Assembly (NCBI GenBank): GCA_945866505.1
Contig: CAMBHH010000027.1
Coordinates: 1 to 24,494 of the forward strand
DNA: 24,494 nt
DNA from: Flavobacterium psychrophilum
GTDB taxonomy: Bacteria; Bacteroidota; Bacteroidia; Flavobacteriales; Flavobacteriaceae
Reading direction: 5' to 3'
Part shown: in pieces, positions 1-8,400 of the stretch
Numbering within the stretch: position 1 is the first letter of the stretch
How the letters are laid out: each line of letters starts with the position of its first letter
Notes under the pieces: generated by a model
Seen by the model: only the letters and a program-made list of their open reading frames with translations
What the model was told of the DNA's origin: nothing
The model's database searches: none
Position numbers and translations under genes: made by a program

Positions 1-1143
1 ACAGTTAATTTTGCTGGAGTTACAAGCGCAAACACACATAATTTTAATACAACAGCCGCTACACCAGTATCGACCAATGTTTTAAGAATAGGCGTAAAAG
101 CGGTAAACGGGGTAGGAGTTTCAACAACTTCTAATACTGCCCTTGTAAATCCAACCACTACATCTACAGCAAAATTATTGACATTGACCGCAGTACGACC
201 AGCCGCACCAACATTAAAGATGTTTGATATGGCAGTGAGTAGTACAGTTGCAGTGACAGATATTAGCAAATATATTGGTACAAACACAGCACTTACGTTA
301 GTAGGTACTGTAACAGCTACGACACTTGCAAGTTCATTCTCTTGGGAATTACCAGAGGGCGTAAATGTAGTTGGAGGATCACTTGTAAGCTCAAGTATCA
401 TGGTAAACTTTGAAGATGTTCAACCAGGAACTGCATCGTTGTATGTAGGAGTTAAAGCAGTAAATGGTATGGGATCATCGGTAAAAAGCAATATAACCGC
501 ACTACCTTCAACTGCATCAACTGCTACTTTGCTAAAATTAACAGCTGGATCTCCATCGGCGGCTGGAGTAGTAGTAGGTTCACTAGCTATTTGTTCAAAT
601 CAAGCATCAAGCGTAACTTACACCATCACAGCGGCAGCATTAAAAGCAAACGTGTATCTTATTACTGCACCAGTCGGGACTACGATTGTTGGCGGATCAG
701 GAAATACAAAAGCCATTAATGCAGTAGCAGGTGCAACATTCACGGTGAATTATCCAAATGGATTTACATCAGTTAAACCTACTCAGAAAACAATCTCGAT
801 TCAATCTGTTAACGGTTTTGGCGTTAGCGCACTTAATAAAGTGCTTACATTAACTTCGAATGCTTGTACTACAACCGCTAAAATTGCGAAAGCGCCAGTA
901 GCAACAGATTTCAAGGTAATTGCTTATCCTAATCCATCATCAGGAGTATTTAATTTGGCTATTGAATCATCAAAAGCAGCAGATACTACTATTCAAGTAT
1001 ATGATATGCAAGGTCGTATGATTGAGAACAAGAAAGTAAATTCAAATGCAGTGGAGATAGGTGCTAACTATACCTCTGGAGTTTACAATGTAATACTAGA
1101 AAATGCTGGTGAGGCGAAAACTATTCGTTTGATCAAAAAATAG
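1..1143 (+). CDS. Secreted repeat protein with T9SS type A sorting domain (5' end outside window)
   Basis: The reading frame is open from base 1, so only the last 380 residues are seen and the true start lies upstream; the internal TTG at 178 is not a credible start. Three similar Ig/PKD-like units are visible. Each carries a 'VKAVNG' or 'QSVNG' strand motif, spaced 119 and 116 residues apart, in a Ser/Thr/Val/Ala-rich sequence typical of beta-sandwich surface proteins. The last ~80 residues form a type A C-terminal sorting domain: a YPNPSSGVF motif near residue 310, a 'YDMQGRMI' strand, 'YTSGVYNV', and a basic C-terminal end (IRLIKK). In this family the domain directs export by the type IX secretion system and is then cleaved or attached to the cell surface. 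A strong terminator follows. Whether it is an adhesin or carries an enzyme domain upstream cannot be told from here. Confidence 0.9.
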   Translation, partial: TVNFAGVTSANTHNFNTTAATPVSTNVLRIGVKAVNGVGVSTTSNTALVNPTTTSTAKLLTLTAVRPAAPTLKMFDMAVSSTVAVTDISKYIGTNTALTLVGTVTATTLASSFSWELPEGVNVVGGSLVSSSIMVNFEDVQPGTASLYVGVKAVNGMGSSVKSNITALPSTASTATLLKLTAGSPSAAGVVVGSLAICSNQASSVTYTITAAALKANVYLITAPVGTTIVGGSGNTKAINAVAGATFTVNYPNGFTSVKPTQKTISIQSVNGFGVSALNKVLTLTSNACTTTAKIAKAPVATDFKVIAYPNPSSGVFNLAIESSKAADTTIQVYDMQGRMIENKKVNSNAVEIGANYTSGVYNVILENAGEAKTIRLIKK

Positions 1144-1174
1144 AATTGTTGTTTTTGATTTTAGATTTATAATG

Positions 1175-1220
1175 AAAAATCCTCGCTTTCTAAATTATAG
1201 ATTGTCGAGGATTTTTTTTT
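1175..1220 (+). terminator. Rho-independent terminator after the T9SS protein gene
   Basis: A perfect 11-bp stem (AAAAATCCTCG at 1175-1185, CGAGGATTTTT at 1206-1216) encloses a 20-nt loop and runs into a T tract ending at 1220. It lies 32 bp after the stop codon of the upstream gene. Confidence 0.88.
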
Positions 1221-1854
1221 ACAATTTTTTTTGTAGGCTGAAAATTCAGCGTAAGGTGAACCCGTCTTCGCCAAGACTGAACAGATCAAATTACTAAAAA
1301 CCCCTTTCCCTTTTTACCATGAAAATAATTCAAAAAATTTGTTTAATTTAAAACTTTCCCATTTATCTATTCATTAATCCTAACCTATCAATACAATTTT
1401 CACAAGTAATTGAAGAATATAAAGGCGAAATGTCACTCAAAAAAACATTTAAACAATAAATAAGGATTGTTTCACAAATTTAAAGACTGCCAAAAGCAGC
1501 CTTTTTTTTATGTTCTTTTATTACAACGTAATCCGTTCAGTAGCAATAACAGCTTTAATTCACTAATAATAAATGGCGAATTCCACAGTTACTTTGAAAA
1601 AGTTTAAAACGAAGACTTCTGTTTTTGAAATAATAGTGGCTGATATTTCCTTTAAATCATTTTTGAATACTAATTAAAATATTATAAATGGGTTTGAAGT
1701 ATACTTGCTCATCAAGTATTTTCAAATAAAAAAAAGCGTGATTTGTAGCGTCTTTCAAAAACTTTTTTTTTGGAAATTAAAATGTATTCAGCAGGAAATA
1801 GTTATGTTTAAAATAAATCCAATTCCAGATAACTGCAGTAATTTTAACAATTCA
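1221..1854. other. Gene-poor AT-rich spacer with small hairpins and possible gene remnants
   Basis: No convincing gene is present. Visible structure: a 14-nt palindrome (GCTGAAAATTCAGC, 1237-1250) followed closely by a hairpin at 1264-1277 (GTCTT/AAGAC). Next comes a short frame ending at the TAA at 1457-1459 that reads plausibly as a protein tail (ends ...EMSLKKTFKQ) and is followed by a terminator-like hairpin. A 34-codon ATG frame lies at 1573-1677, and a 7-bp stem hairpin at 1701-1719 (ATACTTG/CAAGTAT) runs into a few T. The short frames may be remnants of lost genes or chance. An 87-codon frame at 1705-1968 crosses the minus-strand terminator and the end of the OmpA-like gene and is not believed. 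Confidence 0.5.
1482..1509 (+). terminator. Terminator-like hairpin in the spacer
   Basis: The stem AAAGACTGC / GCAGCCTTT (one A-C mismatch) with a 5-nt loop is followed by a run of T to 1509. It lies just after a short open frame that stops at 1459, so it may be the surviving terminator of a degraded gene. Confidence 0.6.
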
Positions 1855-1889
1855 AACAAAAAAAAGCTGCTTCAAAACGAAACAGCTTT
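1855..1889 (-). terminator. Terminator of the OmpA-like/lipocalin operon
   Basis: Read on the minus strand, an 11-bp stem with one mismatch (plus-strand arms 1863-1873 and 1879-1889) and a 5-nt loop is followed by a T run (plus-strand A run from about 1856). It sits 23 bp beyond the stop codon of the OmpA-like gene. Confidence 0.85.
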
Positions 1890-1912
1890 CAGTATATTAA
1901 TATGCGAGGGTT

Positions 1913-2602
1913 TTATTGTCCCGCTTCTTTTTTGGCATCTTGCACCATCTTGTCATTTGCCAAAATAGCAAATTCAACTCGGCGGTTTTGACTTCTTCCC
2001 TCGGCAGTGTCGTTTGAAGCTATTGGATCGGCAATTCCCAATCCAGTAATTTTAAAACGGGAACTAATTAATCCATTTGAAGCTAAATAATTCTTAACCG
2101 ATTCAGCTCTTTTTTGAGAAAGAGTAAGATTAAATTCTGCACTTCCTGTACTGTCAGTGTAACCGTAAATTTCGATATTAGTATCGGCATATTCCTTAAA
2201 AACCGGAACCAATTTATTTAAATTGGCTTTTGCAGCCGAAGTTAATGTTGCTTTTCCAGTATCAAAACGCACGGCATTTTCGTTTAAAACTAAACGAATA
2301 CCTTCTCCTACTCTTTCAACATCTGCACCAGGCAAGGCTTGATCTATTTCGCGTGCTTGTTTATCCATTTTATTTCCAATCAAAGCGCCAGTTCCGCCTC
2401 CGACTGCAGCTCCTATAAGTGCTCCGCCTGCGGTTCCAATTTTTGAATTATTTCCTATTATTGCTCCAATTAATGCTCCTGCTCCCGCACCGATTCCTGC
2501 TCCTTTTTGAGTATTATTAGCATTTTTTACTGAATTACAACCTGCAAAAAGGGTTGCTAAAAGAAACATACTGCTTATTCCTAAAATTGATATTTTTTTC
2601 AT
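1913..2602 (-). CDS. OmpA-family lipoprotein with glycine-zipper segment
   Basis: A 229-residue protein. A lipoprotein signal peptide ends in the lipobox LFAGC (Cys22). Residues ~31-82 are a glycine-zipper stretch (repeated GAGAG, GALIG and GNKMD-like elements), and ~105-218 is an OmpA C-terminal peptidoglycan-binding domain, with 'IYGYTDSTGSAEFN', 'LSQKRAESV' and the 'GRSQNRRVEF' signature. Architecture and length match the YiaD-like envelope lipoproteins that anchor the outer membrane to peptidoglycan. It starts 6 bp after the stop of the lipocalin-like gene, so the two are probably co-transcribed from the promoter upstream of that gene, with a terminator just after this one. No Shine-Dalgarno is visible, as is usual in this phylum. 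The exact role is not known from the sequence. Confidence 0.93.
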   Translation of the reverse strand: MKKISILGISSMFLLATLFAGCNSVKNANNTQKGAGIGAGAGALIGAIIGNNSKIGTAGGALIGAAVGGGTGALIGNKMDKQAREIDQALPGADVERVGEGIRLVLNENAVRFDTGKATLTSAAKANLNKLVPVFKEYADTNIEIYGYTDSTGSAEFNLTLSQKRAESVKNYLASNGLISSRFKITGLGIADPIASNDTAEGRSQNRRVEFAILANDKMVQDAKKEAGQ

Positions 2603-2608
2603 GATTAT

Positions 2609-3130
2609 TTAGTTATTTGTAGAAATGATTTTTTCAAATTGGTAAGTAACTTCCTTGTCTTGACCACCAACGCTTATTTTGTCAATTAATTGAAATGAAT
2701 TCTCTGTTTGGTTGGCCACACGCAATAAAAAACCTTGAGTAACCGTTTTCGATTTCACTCCAGATTCTACAATTTTAAGGACAAAAACACCCTCTTTATT
2801 GATGCTCCACACAATTGGAGAACTGAATGCAGCACAATCCGATTTTGTCAAAGCAACACTTCCCTTATTATTGTTTGAAATAAAATTCCAAGTACTGCCA
2901 ACAAAACATTTAGAATCGGCAATTTGAAAAGAATTTACCTTAATATAATCGGAACCGGGGTAAGAAATGTTGGTAATAACCCAATTTCCTTTGATGGCTA
3001 CTTGAGAACTCTTGTCCAATTTTGTACTAGCAACTGGTTCACTTTTTACTGTTGTAGTAGTTGTTCCTGATTTACTTTTACAAGCAAAGAACAAAATAGC
3101 CAACACCAGCAGTGTAATTGTTTTTTTCAT
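2609..3130 (-). CDS. Lipocalin-like lipoprotein
   Basis: A 173-residue protein with a short basic and hydrophobic signal peptide and lipobox FFAC (Cys17), followed by a Ser/Thr/Lys linker. The mature part begins with 'KGNWVITNISYPG', the first strand of lipocalin-like domains common in Bacteroidetes lipoproteins. It continues with alternating strands ('STWNFISNN', 'GSVALT', 'IVWSINKEGVFVLKI') and ends in 'YQFEKI'. Two cysteines in the mature part (in 'SKCFVGS' and 'SDCAAF') could form a disulfide. It is the first gene of a two-gene unit with the OmpA-like lipoprotein. A cell-envelope location is well supported. The ligand is unknown, and the lipocalin-like assignment rests on pattern recognition only. 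Confidence 0.85.
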   Translation of the reverse strand: MKKTITLLVLAILFFACKSKSGTTTTTVKSEPVASTKLDKSSQVAIKGNWVITNISYPGSDYIKVNSFQIADSKCFVGSTWNFISNNNKGSVALTKSDCAAFSSPIVWSINKEGVFVLKIVESGVKSKTVTQGFLLRVANQTENSFQLIDKISVGGQDKEVTYQFEKIISTNN

Positions 3131-3161
3131 ATATATAGTCTTTATAATATTAAACTTGATG

Positions 3162-3197
3162 CAAAGTTACAATGAAGCTGCTAAAATTAGTTTCAAA
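3162..3197 (-). promoter_or_regulatory. Candidate Bacteroidetes-type promoter for the lipocalin/OmpA operon
   Basis: Minus-strand TAACTTTG (plus 3162-3169) matches the -7 consensus TAnnTTTG, and a TTTG (plus 3194-3197) lies 24 bp upstream, slightly longer than the usual spacing. The -7 box is about 31 bp from the start codon at 3130. Confidence 0.55.
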
Positions 3198-3311
3198 ATA
3201 AAATGTTTTTGTATCAAAATTTACGTTTCCGACAATTTGTCACTAAAAATGAAATTGGTATTCTATTTGAAAGTACAAAAATAATCAAAAATAATTTTAA
3301 AAACTTCAACT

Positions 3312-5195
3312 ATGACAACAGGAAAAATTAATGTTTCGGTGGAGAACATCTTCCCTTTAATTAAGAAATTCTTATACAGCGATCACGAAATATTTTTGCG
3401 TGAGTTGATTTCGAACGGAACCGATGCTACCCTAAAGTTAAAACATCTAACAAGCGTTGGCGATGCCAAAGTAGAATACGGCAACCCTATTCTGGAAGTT
3501 AAAATCGATAAAGAAGGCAAAAAATTGCATATTATCGACCAAGGTTTGGGAATGACTGCTGATGAAGTAGAGAAATACATTAACCAAATTGCTTTTTCTG
3601 GAGCAGAAGAATTTCTAGAAAAATACAAAGATTCAGCCAAAGATTCAGGAATTATTGGTCATTTTGGTTTGGGTTTCTATTCTGCTTTTATGGTTGCTTC
3701 GAAAGTGGAAATTATTACCAAATCATACAAAGACGAACCAGCAGCACATTGGATTTGCGACGGAAGCCCTGAATTCACATTGGAACCAGCTGACAAAACC
3801 ACTCGTGGAACTGAAATTATTTTACATATTGCTGAAGATTCCATAGATTTTTTAGAAGAGTTCAAAATCAAGGAATTATTAAATCGTTACAACAAGTTTA
3901 TGCCTATTCCAATTAAATTTGGAACTAGAACAGAAACTTTGCCAAAACCAGAAGATGCTCCTGAGGATTATGTCAACGAAACTGTTGAAGTTGACAACAT
4001 CGTCAATAATCCAAATCCCGCTTGGACCAAACAACCAACGGAATTAACCGACGAAGATTATAAAAAATTCTACCACGAATTGTATCCAATGCAATTTGAA
4101 GAGCCATTGTTTCACATTCACTTGAATGTTGATTATCCTTTTAACTTGACTGGTATTTTATATTTCCCAAAATTGGGTTCTGATATGCAAATCCAAAAAG
4201 ATAAGATTCAATTGTACCAAAACCAAGTTTACGTGACCGACAACGTAGAAGGAATTGTACCTGAATTTTTGATGATGCTTCGTGGTGTTGTCGATTCTCC
4301 AGATATTCCATTGAATGTTTCTCGTTCTGGATTACAAGCGGATGGTGCTGTGAAGAAAATTTCGAACTACATTACTCGTAAAGTAGCCGATAAATTGAAA
4401 TCTTTATTCACAGAAAATAGAGAAGATTTTGAAGCAAAATGGAACGACATTAAAGTGGTTTTAGAATACGGAATGCTTTCTGAAGAAAAATTCTACGAAA
4501 AAGCAGGTGCTTTTGTTTTATATCCAACAGTTGATGATAAATTTTTCACATTAGACGAATTAAAAGAAAACCTAAAAGAAAAACAAACCGACAAAGACGG
4601 AAAACTAGTTGTTTTATATGCTGGAAATAAAGAAGCGCAACATTCTTATATCGAAATCGCCAAAGAAAAAGGATATGAAATATTGCTTTTAGATTCGCCA
4701 ATTATCTCGCATTTAATTCAAAAAATAGAAGGTGACAACAAAGATCTCACGTTCGTTCGCGTCGATTCAGATCATATTGATAATTTGATTAAGAAGGACG
4801 AAACTACGATTTCTAAATTATCTGATACTGAAAAAGAAAGCTTGAAAACTTCATTGGAAACCTACATTCCAAAAGCGTATACTGTACAGCTAGAAGCTTT
4901 GGACAGTCAAGCTGCGCCTTTCATCATCACACAACCTGAATTTATGCGTCGAATGAAAGAAATGAGTCAATCAGGCGGTGGCGGAATGTTCGGAATGGGC
5001 AATATGCCAGAAATGTACAACTTGGTGGTCAATACCAATTCGGATTTGGCTTCTAATATTTTGAACACTGAAGACAAATCAGCTCAAGAAAACTTGGTAA
5101 AACAAGCTTTAGACTTGGCCAAATTATCTCAAAATCTATTGAAAGGCGAAGAACTTACTGCTTTCGTGAAGAGAAGTTTTGATTTGATAAAGTAA
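3312..5195 (+). CDS. htpG: Molecular chaperone HtpG (Hsp90)
   Basis: A 627-residue Hsp90 homologue, close to the usual bacterial length (E. coli ~624). The N-terminal GHKL ATPase domain shows 'FLRELISNGTDA' (catalytic Glu31, Asn35), 'DQGLGM' (Asp76, the adenine-contacting Asp) and the lid/P-loop motif 'GHFGLGFYSAF' (116-126). The middle domain has 'RGVVDSPDIPLNVSR', with Arg338 at the place of the ATP-contacting Arg. The C-terminal dimerisation domain contains a Gly/Met-rich loop (SGGGGMFGMGNMPEM) rather than the enterobacterial sequence there. It is a cytosolic ATP-dependent chaperone for late folding of client proteins. It is a single-gene unit divergent from the lipocalin gene and ended by its own terminator. 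The ATG at 3312 is chosen because the family N-terminus ('INVSVENIF') begins right after it. No promoter could be fixed with confidence, although a weak TATTTG lies at about 3264. Confidence 0.98.
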   Translation: MTTGKINVSVENIFPLIKKFLYSDHEIFLRELISNGTDATLKLKHLTSVGDAKVEYGNPILEVKIDKEGKKLHIIDQGLGMTADEVEKYINQIAFSGAEEFLEKYKDSAKDSGIIGHFGLGFYSAFMVASKVEIITKSYKDEPAAHWICDGSPEFTLEPADKTTRGTEIILHIAEDSIDFLEEFKIKELLNRYNKFMPIPIKFGTRTETLPKPEDAPEDYVNETVEVDNIVNNPNPAWTKQPTELTDEDYKKFYHELYPMQFEEPLFHIHLNVDYPFNLTGILYFPKLGSDMQIQKDKIQLYQNQVYVTDNVEGIVPEFLMMLRGVVDSPDIPLNVSRSGLQADGAVKKISNYITRKVADKLKSLFTENREDFEAKWNDIKVVLEYGMLSEEKFYEKAGAFVLYPTVDDKFFTLDELKENLKEKQTDKDGKLVVLYAGNKEAQHSYIEIAKEKGYEILLLDSPIISHLIQKIEGDNKDLTFVRVDSDHIDNLIKKDETTISKLSDTEKESLKTSLETYIPKAYTVQLEALDSQAAPFIITQPEFMRRMKEMSQSGGGGMFGMGNMPEMYNLVVNTNSDLASNILNTEDKSAQENLVKQALDLAKLSQNLLKGEELTAFVKRSFDLIK

Positions 5196-5224
5196 GTATT
5201 AAGTAACAAGAATTATGTGTTAAG

Positions 5225-5254
5225 ACCAGCAAAATAAAATTTGCTGGTTTTTTT
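5225..5254 (+). terminator. Rho-independent terminator of htpG
   Basis: A perfect 9-bp stem (ACCAGCAAA 5225-5233 / TTTGCTGGT 5240-5248) with a 6-nt loop and a T tract, 30 bp after the htpG stop codon. Confidence 0.9.
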
Positions 5255-5407
5255 ATTTATATATTTTCCCTTTTCAAATAAGAAATCGAACTTATCATTC
5301 GAATCAAATAATTTTTGCATATTTTTTAAAAAAAACCTCTAAAATTCTTTAAAGGCTTATTGAACTAATTTGAATGGCGAACATCATCTCAACACTATTT
5401 TTGCTGC

Positions 5408-5433
5408 TAATAACAACACTTTATAGGTTATTA
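5408..5433 (-). terminator. Weak hairpin downstream of the multi-PAS kinase
   Basis: Arms TAATAAC (5408-5414) and GTTATTA (5427-5433) form a 7-bp AT-rich stem with a 12-nt loop, just past the kinase stop codon on the minus strand. It is not followed by a clear T run, so its role as a terminator is uncertain. Confidence 0.25.
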
Positions 5434-5442
5434 TTACCATAA

Positions 5443-8400
5443 TTATAAATAATACTCACTGTCTTTGAGTTGAACTATTGACTTAACTAAAACCTCTTTT
5501 ACAGTACTAAAAAGATCTTCTATTTGTTCTTTGTCCGTAGATTCTTGCGAAATTATTTCAAGAAGTTTCATCTGTTTATGTATACTTGCAACTCCAAGAA
5601 TTTCAACGCTGGGTTTAATTTTATGAATCAAACGGCTTACTTCCGTAAAATTATTTTCAATAATTGCTGCTTCGGATTTTTCAAGTGCATCGGTTGTTTG
5701 TTCTATGAAAACTACAATCATTTCAGACATAAACTCGTTATTTCCTTTGCAAATATTTTGTAACGACTTCAAATTATAGAGTGTATCTGTCGCAGGTATT
5801 TCTGTAAATTTTGATTTAGGAACGGATGTTTTTTTGTTTGTGGTATGTTTTGCAATTGTTTCTATCAAAATGTCCTCTTCAAAGGGTTTTGTTACATAGT
5901 CATCCATACCCGCTTTTTTGCATCGATCGATTTCAGTTTTAAATGCATTGGCAGTAAGTGCTATTATTGGCGTAGTGAGATTAAGTTTAGTTCTTATAAT
6001 TTCTGTTGCTTCAATACCACCCATTTCAGGCATTTGTATGTCCATCAGAATTACGTCAAATGTATTTTTTTTCAATATTTCAATTGCCTCAACACCGTTT
6101 TCAGCTTCTGTAACTTTACAATTATAATATTGTAAGGAGTTTTGAGCTACCATTCGATTTAAAAAATTATCTTCTACTAAAAGTATTGATATATTATCTA
6201 TACTCGAAACCGGTTCTTCAATATCCTCATCGTCAATGAACGAATCACTTCCTTTTGGAAAATTAAGATAAATATGAAAAGTTGTCCCAACATTTTTTTC
6301 GCTTTCAATTTCAATTCTGCCACCCATTAACTTGACAAGCTCGCTGGTAATTGACAAACCTAAACCGGTTCCTCCATATTTTCTGGTGACGGCTTTATCT
6401 TCTTGAGAAAATTTCTTAAAAATATTTTTAATAAAACCACTTTCCATTCCTATTCCAGTATCCGAAACTGAAATTTTCAATTCCTGAAAATCATTAGCGC
6501 TTTTAACAACTTTACAATCTATTGAAATGCTGCCTTTGCTAGTAAATTTTATGGAATTTCCAATAAGATTAAATAAAATTTGCTGCAAACGAAGAGGATC
6601 ACCCTTTACTACCCTTTCAATTTCATTTGAAATTAAAATATTAAAGTCAAGTCCTTTTTGTTCGAGCGAGGGTTGCAAGACGGTTGCCACATTTGAAATT
6701 GATTTTTCAAAGACAAAATCTTCATATTCAATTGACATTTCACCTGCTTCGATTTTTGAAATGTCCAAAATATTATTAATGATCGCTAATAAATGTTTAG
6801 AGGCAATAGAGCTATTGTCTACGTATTTCTTTTGAAGCTCGGTAAGTTCTTGTTTGTCTAATTCTCTTAAAAATCCAATAATTGCGTTGAGTGGTGTTCT
6901 TATTTCGTGACTCATATTCGCCAAGAATATTTCTTTGGCTTTAGAAGATTCTAATGCGTTAGTCTTTTCCTTTTCGAGATCTAACTCCAATTGTTTTTGT
7001 TCGGTAATATCTAAATGAATTCCAATAGATCCAATAACATTTCCTTTATTATCATAACTTGGTGCTCCACTAATCGCCCACCACCGTTGCTCACCACTTT
7101 TATTCTTGACTGGAAGTTGATATATATCTGAAACACCTTGTTTTCTAAGGCTATTTTTAGTTTTAATAGCGTCAAAATCTTCTCCAAACACAAAAAGTTC
7201 AGATGGATTTTTTCCTATGAGTTCACTCACTTCATAACCAGAAATGCTTGCGAAACTATTGTTCACATATTGAATAATTTCATTGTTATCGACTTCTAAT
7301 AAACCAAGATTCATATGGGCAATAACGTTTTGGTATTTTTCTTCCTGAATTTTTCGAATATTTTCTGCTTCTTTTTTCTCGGTAATATCTTGAATAAATA
7401 GACAAAAAAAGGTTCTTCCATTTTGATTTATTGGAACTATAAAGCAATCTATAGTAACTGCTTCACCATTTTGTTTAATGCCAATTAGTTCTATACTTTT
7501 TTTAAAAGAAGACTTTTCAATCTCTTTAATTTTTTTTCCATTTTTAGAATCATAAACATTTTTGTTTTGGTAAGGAATAATAGTTTCTACTAATAGTTTA
7601 CCCATAATTTCTTCTGGTTGCCACCCAAAAACATTTGTTGCCTGACGATTCCAAAAAGTTATCGTTCCTTCATCGTCAACATTAATAATTGCATTAAGAG
7701 ACGAATTCATTATTAAACTATTTCGCTGCTCACTTTGTTCCAAAAGTTTTCGATTCTGTATCTTTTGCGTAACATCAGTATACTTCCAAAGATGGCCTTT
7801 GTATTCATCATTAAGAAATATTGGGATATAATCCCTTTCGAGAAAACGGTTGTCGGTAGTTTCCAGCAGTTCATCAACAACGGGCTGTTTACTATTCAGT
7901 ATTTCGTAGACTCTTGAGAGAAAACGCTCGGAATCTTTAAATAGATACTGCGCTTTTTCGAATGATTTTGAGTAGTCAATTCCTTCCATTTCAGCGGGTG
8001 AAATTGAAGTGTTCCGGATATCCCAAAAAAGTTGATTGGAAAACAAGATTTTTAAGTTTTCATCTTCAACAAGAATTCCCGATCGAAGATTGGCTAATAA
8101 TGTCTTTAATAATTGTAATGTTTGCTGGAGCTTACTTTCAGCTTCTTTTCTTTGGGAAATATCTTGCAGAAAAGCACAGAAAAAAGTTTCATTATTTTGA
8201 TTTACCGGTGTTATTGTAATTTCGGCAAGGAATTCCTCACCTGATTTTTTTAATCCAAAGAGTTCTACCTGTGTGTTTAAGAATTCATTATGACCTTCAT
8301 TTAAATATTGATAAATAGAATAATTCCACAAATCTCTATTTCGTTCGGGAATTATGAATTCTGTAAATACTCTTCCTAAAACTTCCTCCTCTTTCCACCC

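Noticed and set aside
178..1143. TTG at 178 as the start of the T9SS protein
   Set aside because: The same frame is open to base 1 and shows an earlier repeat unit, and a secreted protein should begin with a signal peptide, which is absent here.
1573..1677. 34-codon ATG frame in the spacer as a small protein gene
   Set aside because: There is no recognised motif, promoter or following terminator. It is noted only as possible residue of a lost gene.
1705..1968. 87-codon plus-strand frame as a gene
   Set aside because: It crosses the minus-strand terminator and the end of the OmpA-like gene, has a composition typical of translated AT-rich spacer, and matches no family.
3236..3269. Promoter for htpG (TTTG near 3236 and TATTTG near 3264)
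   Set aside because: The downstream box lacks the two-base spacing of TAnnTTTG, and the match is no better than expected by chance in this AT-rich DNA.
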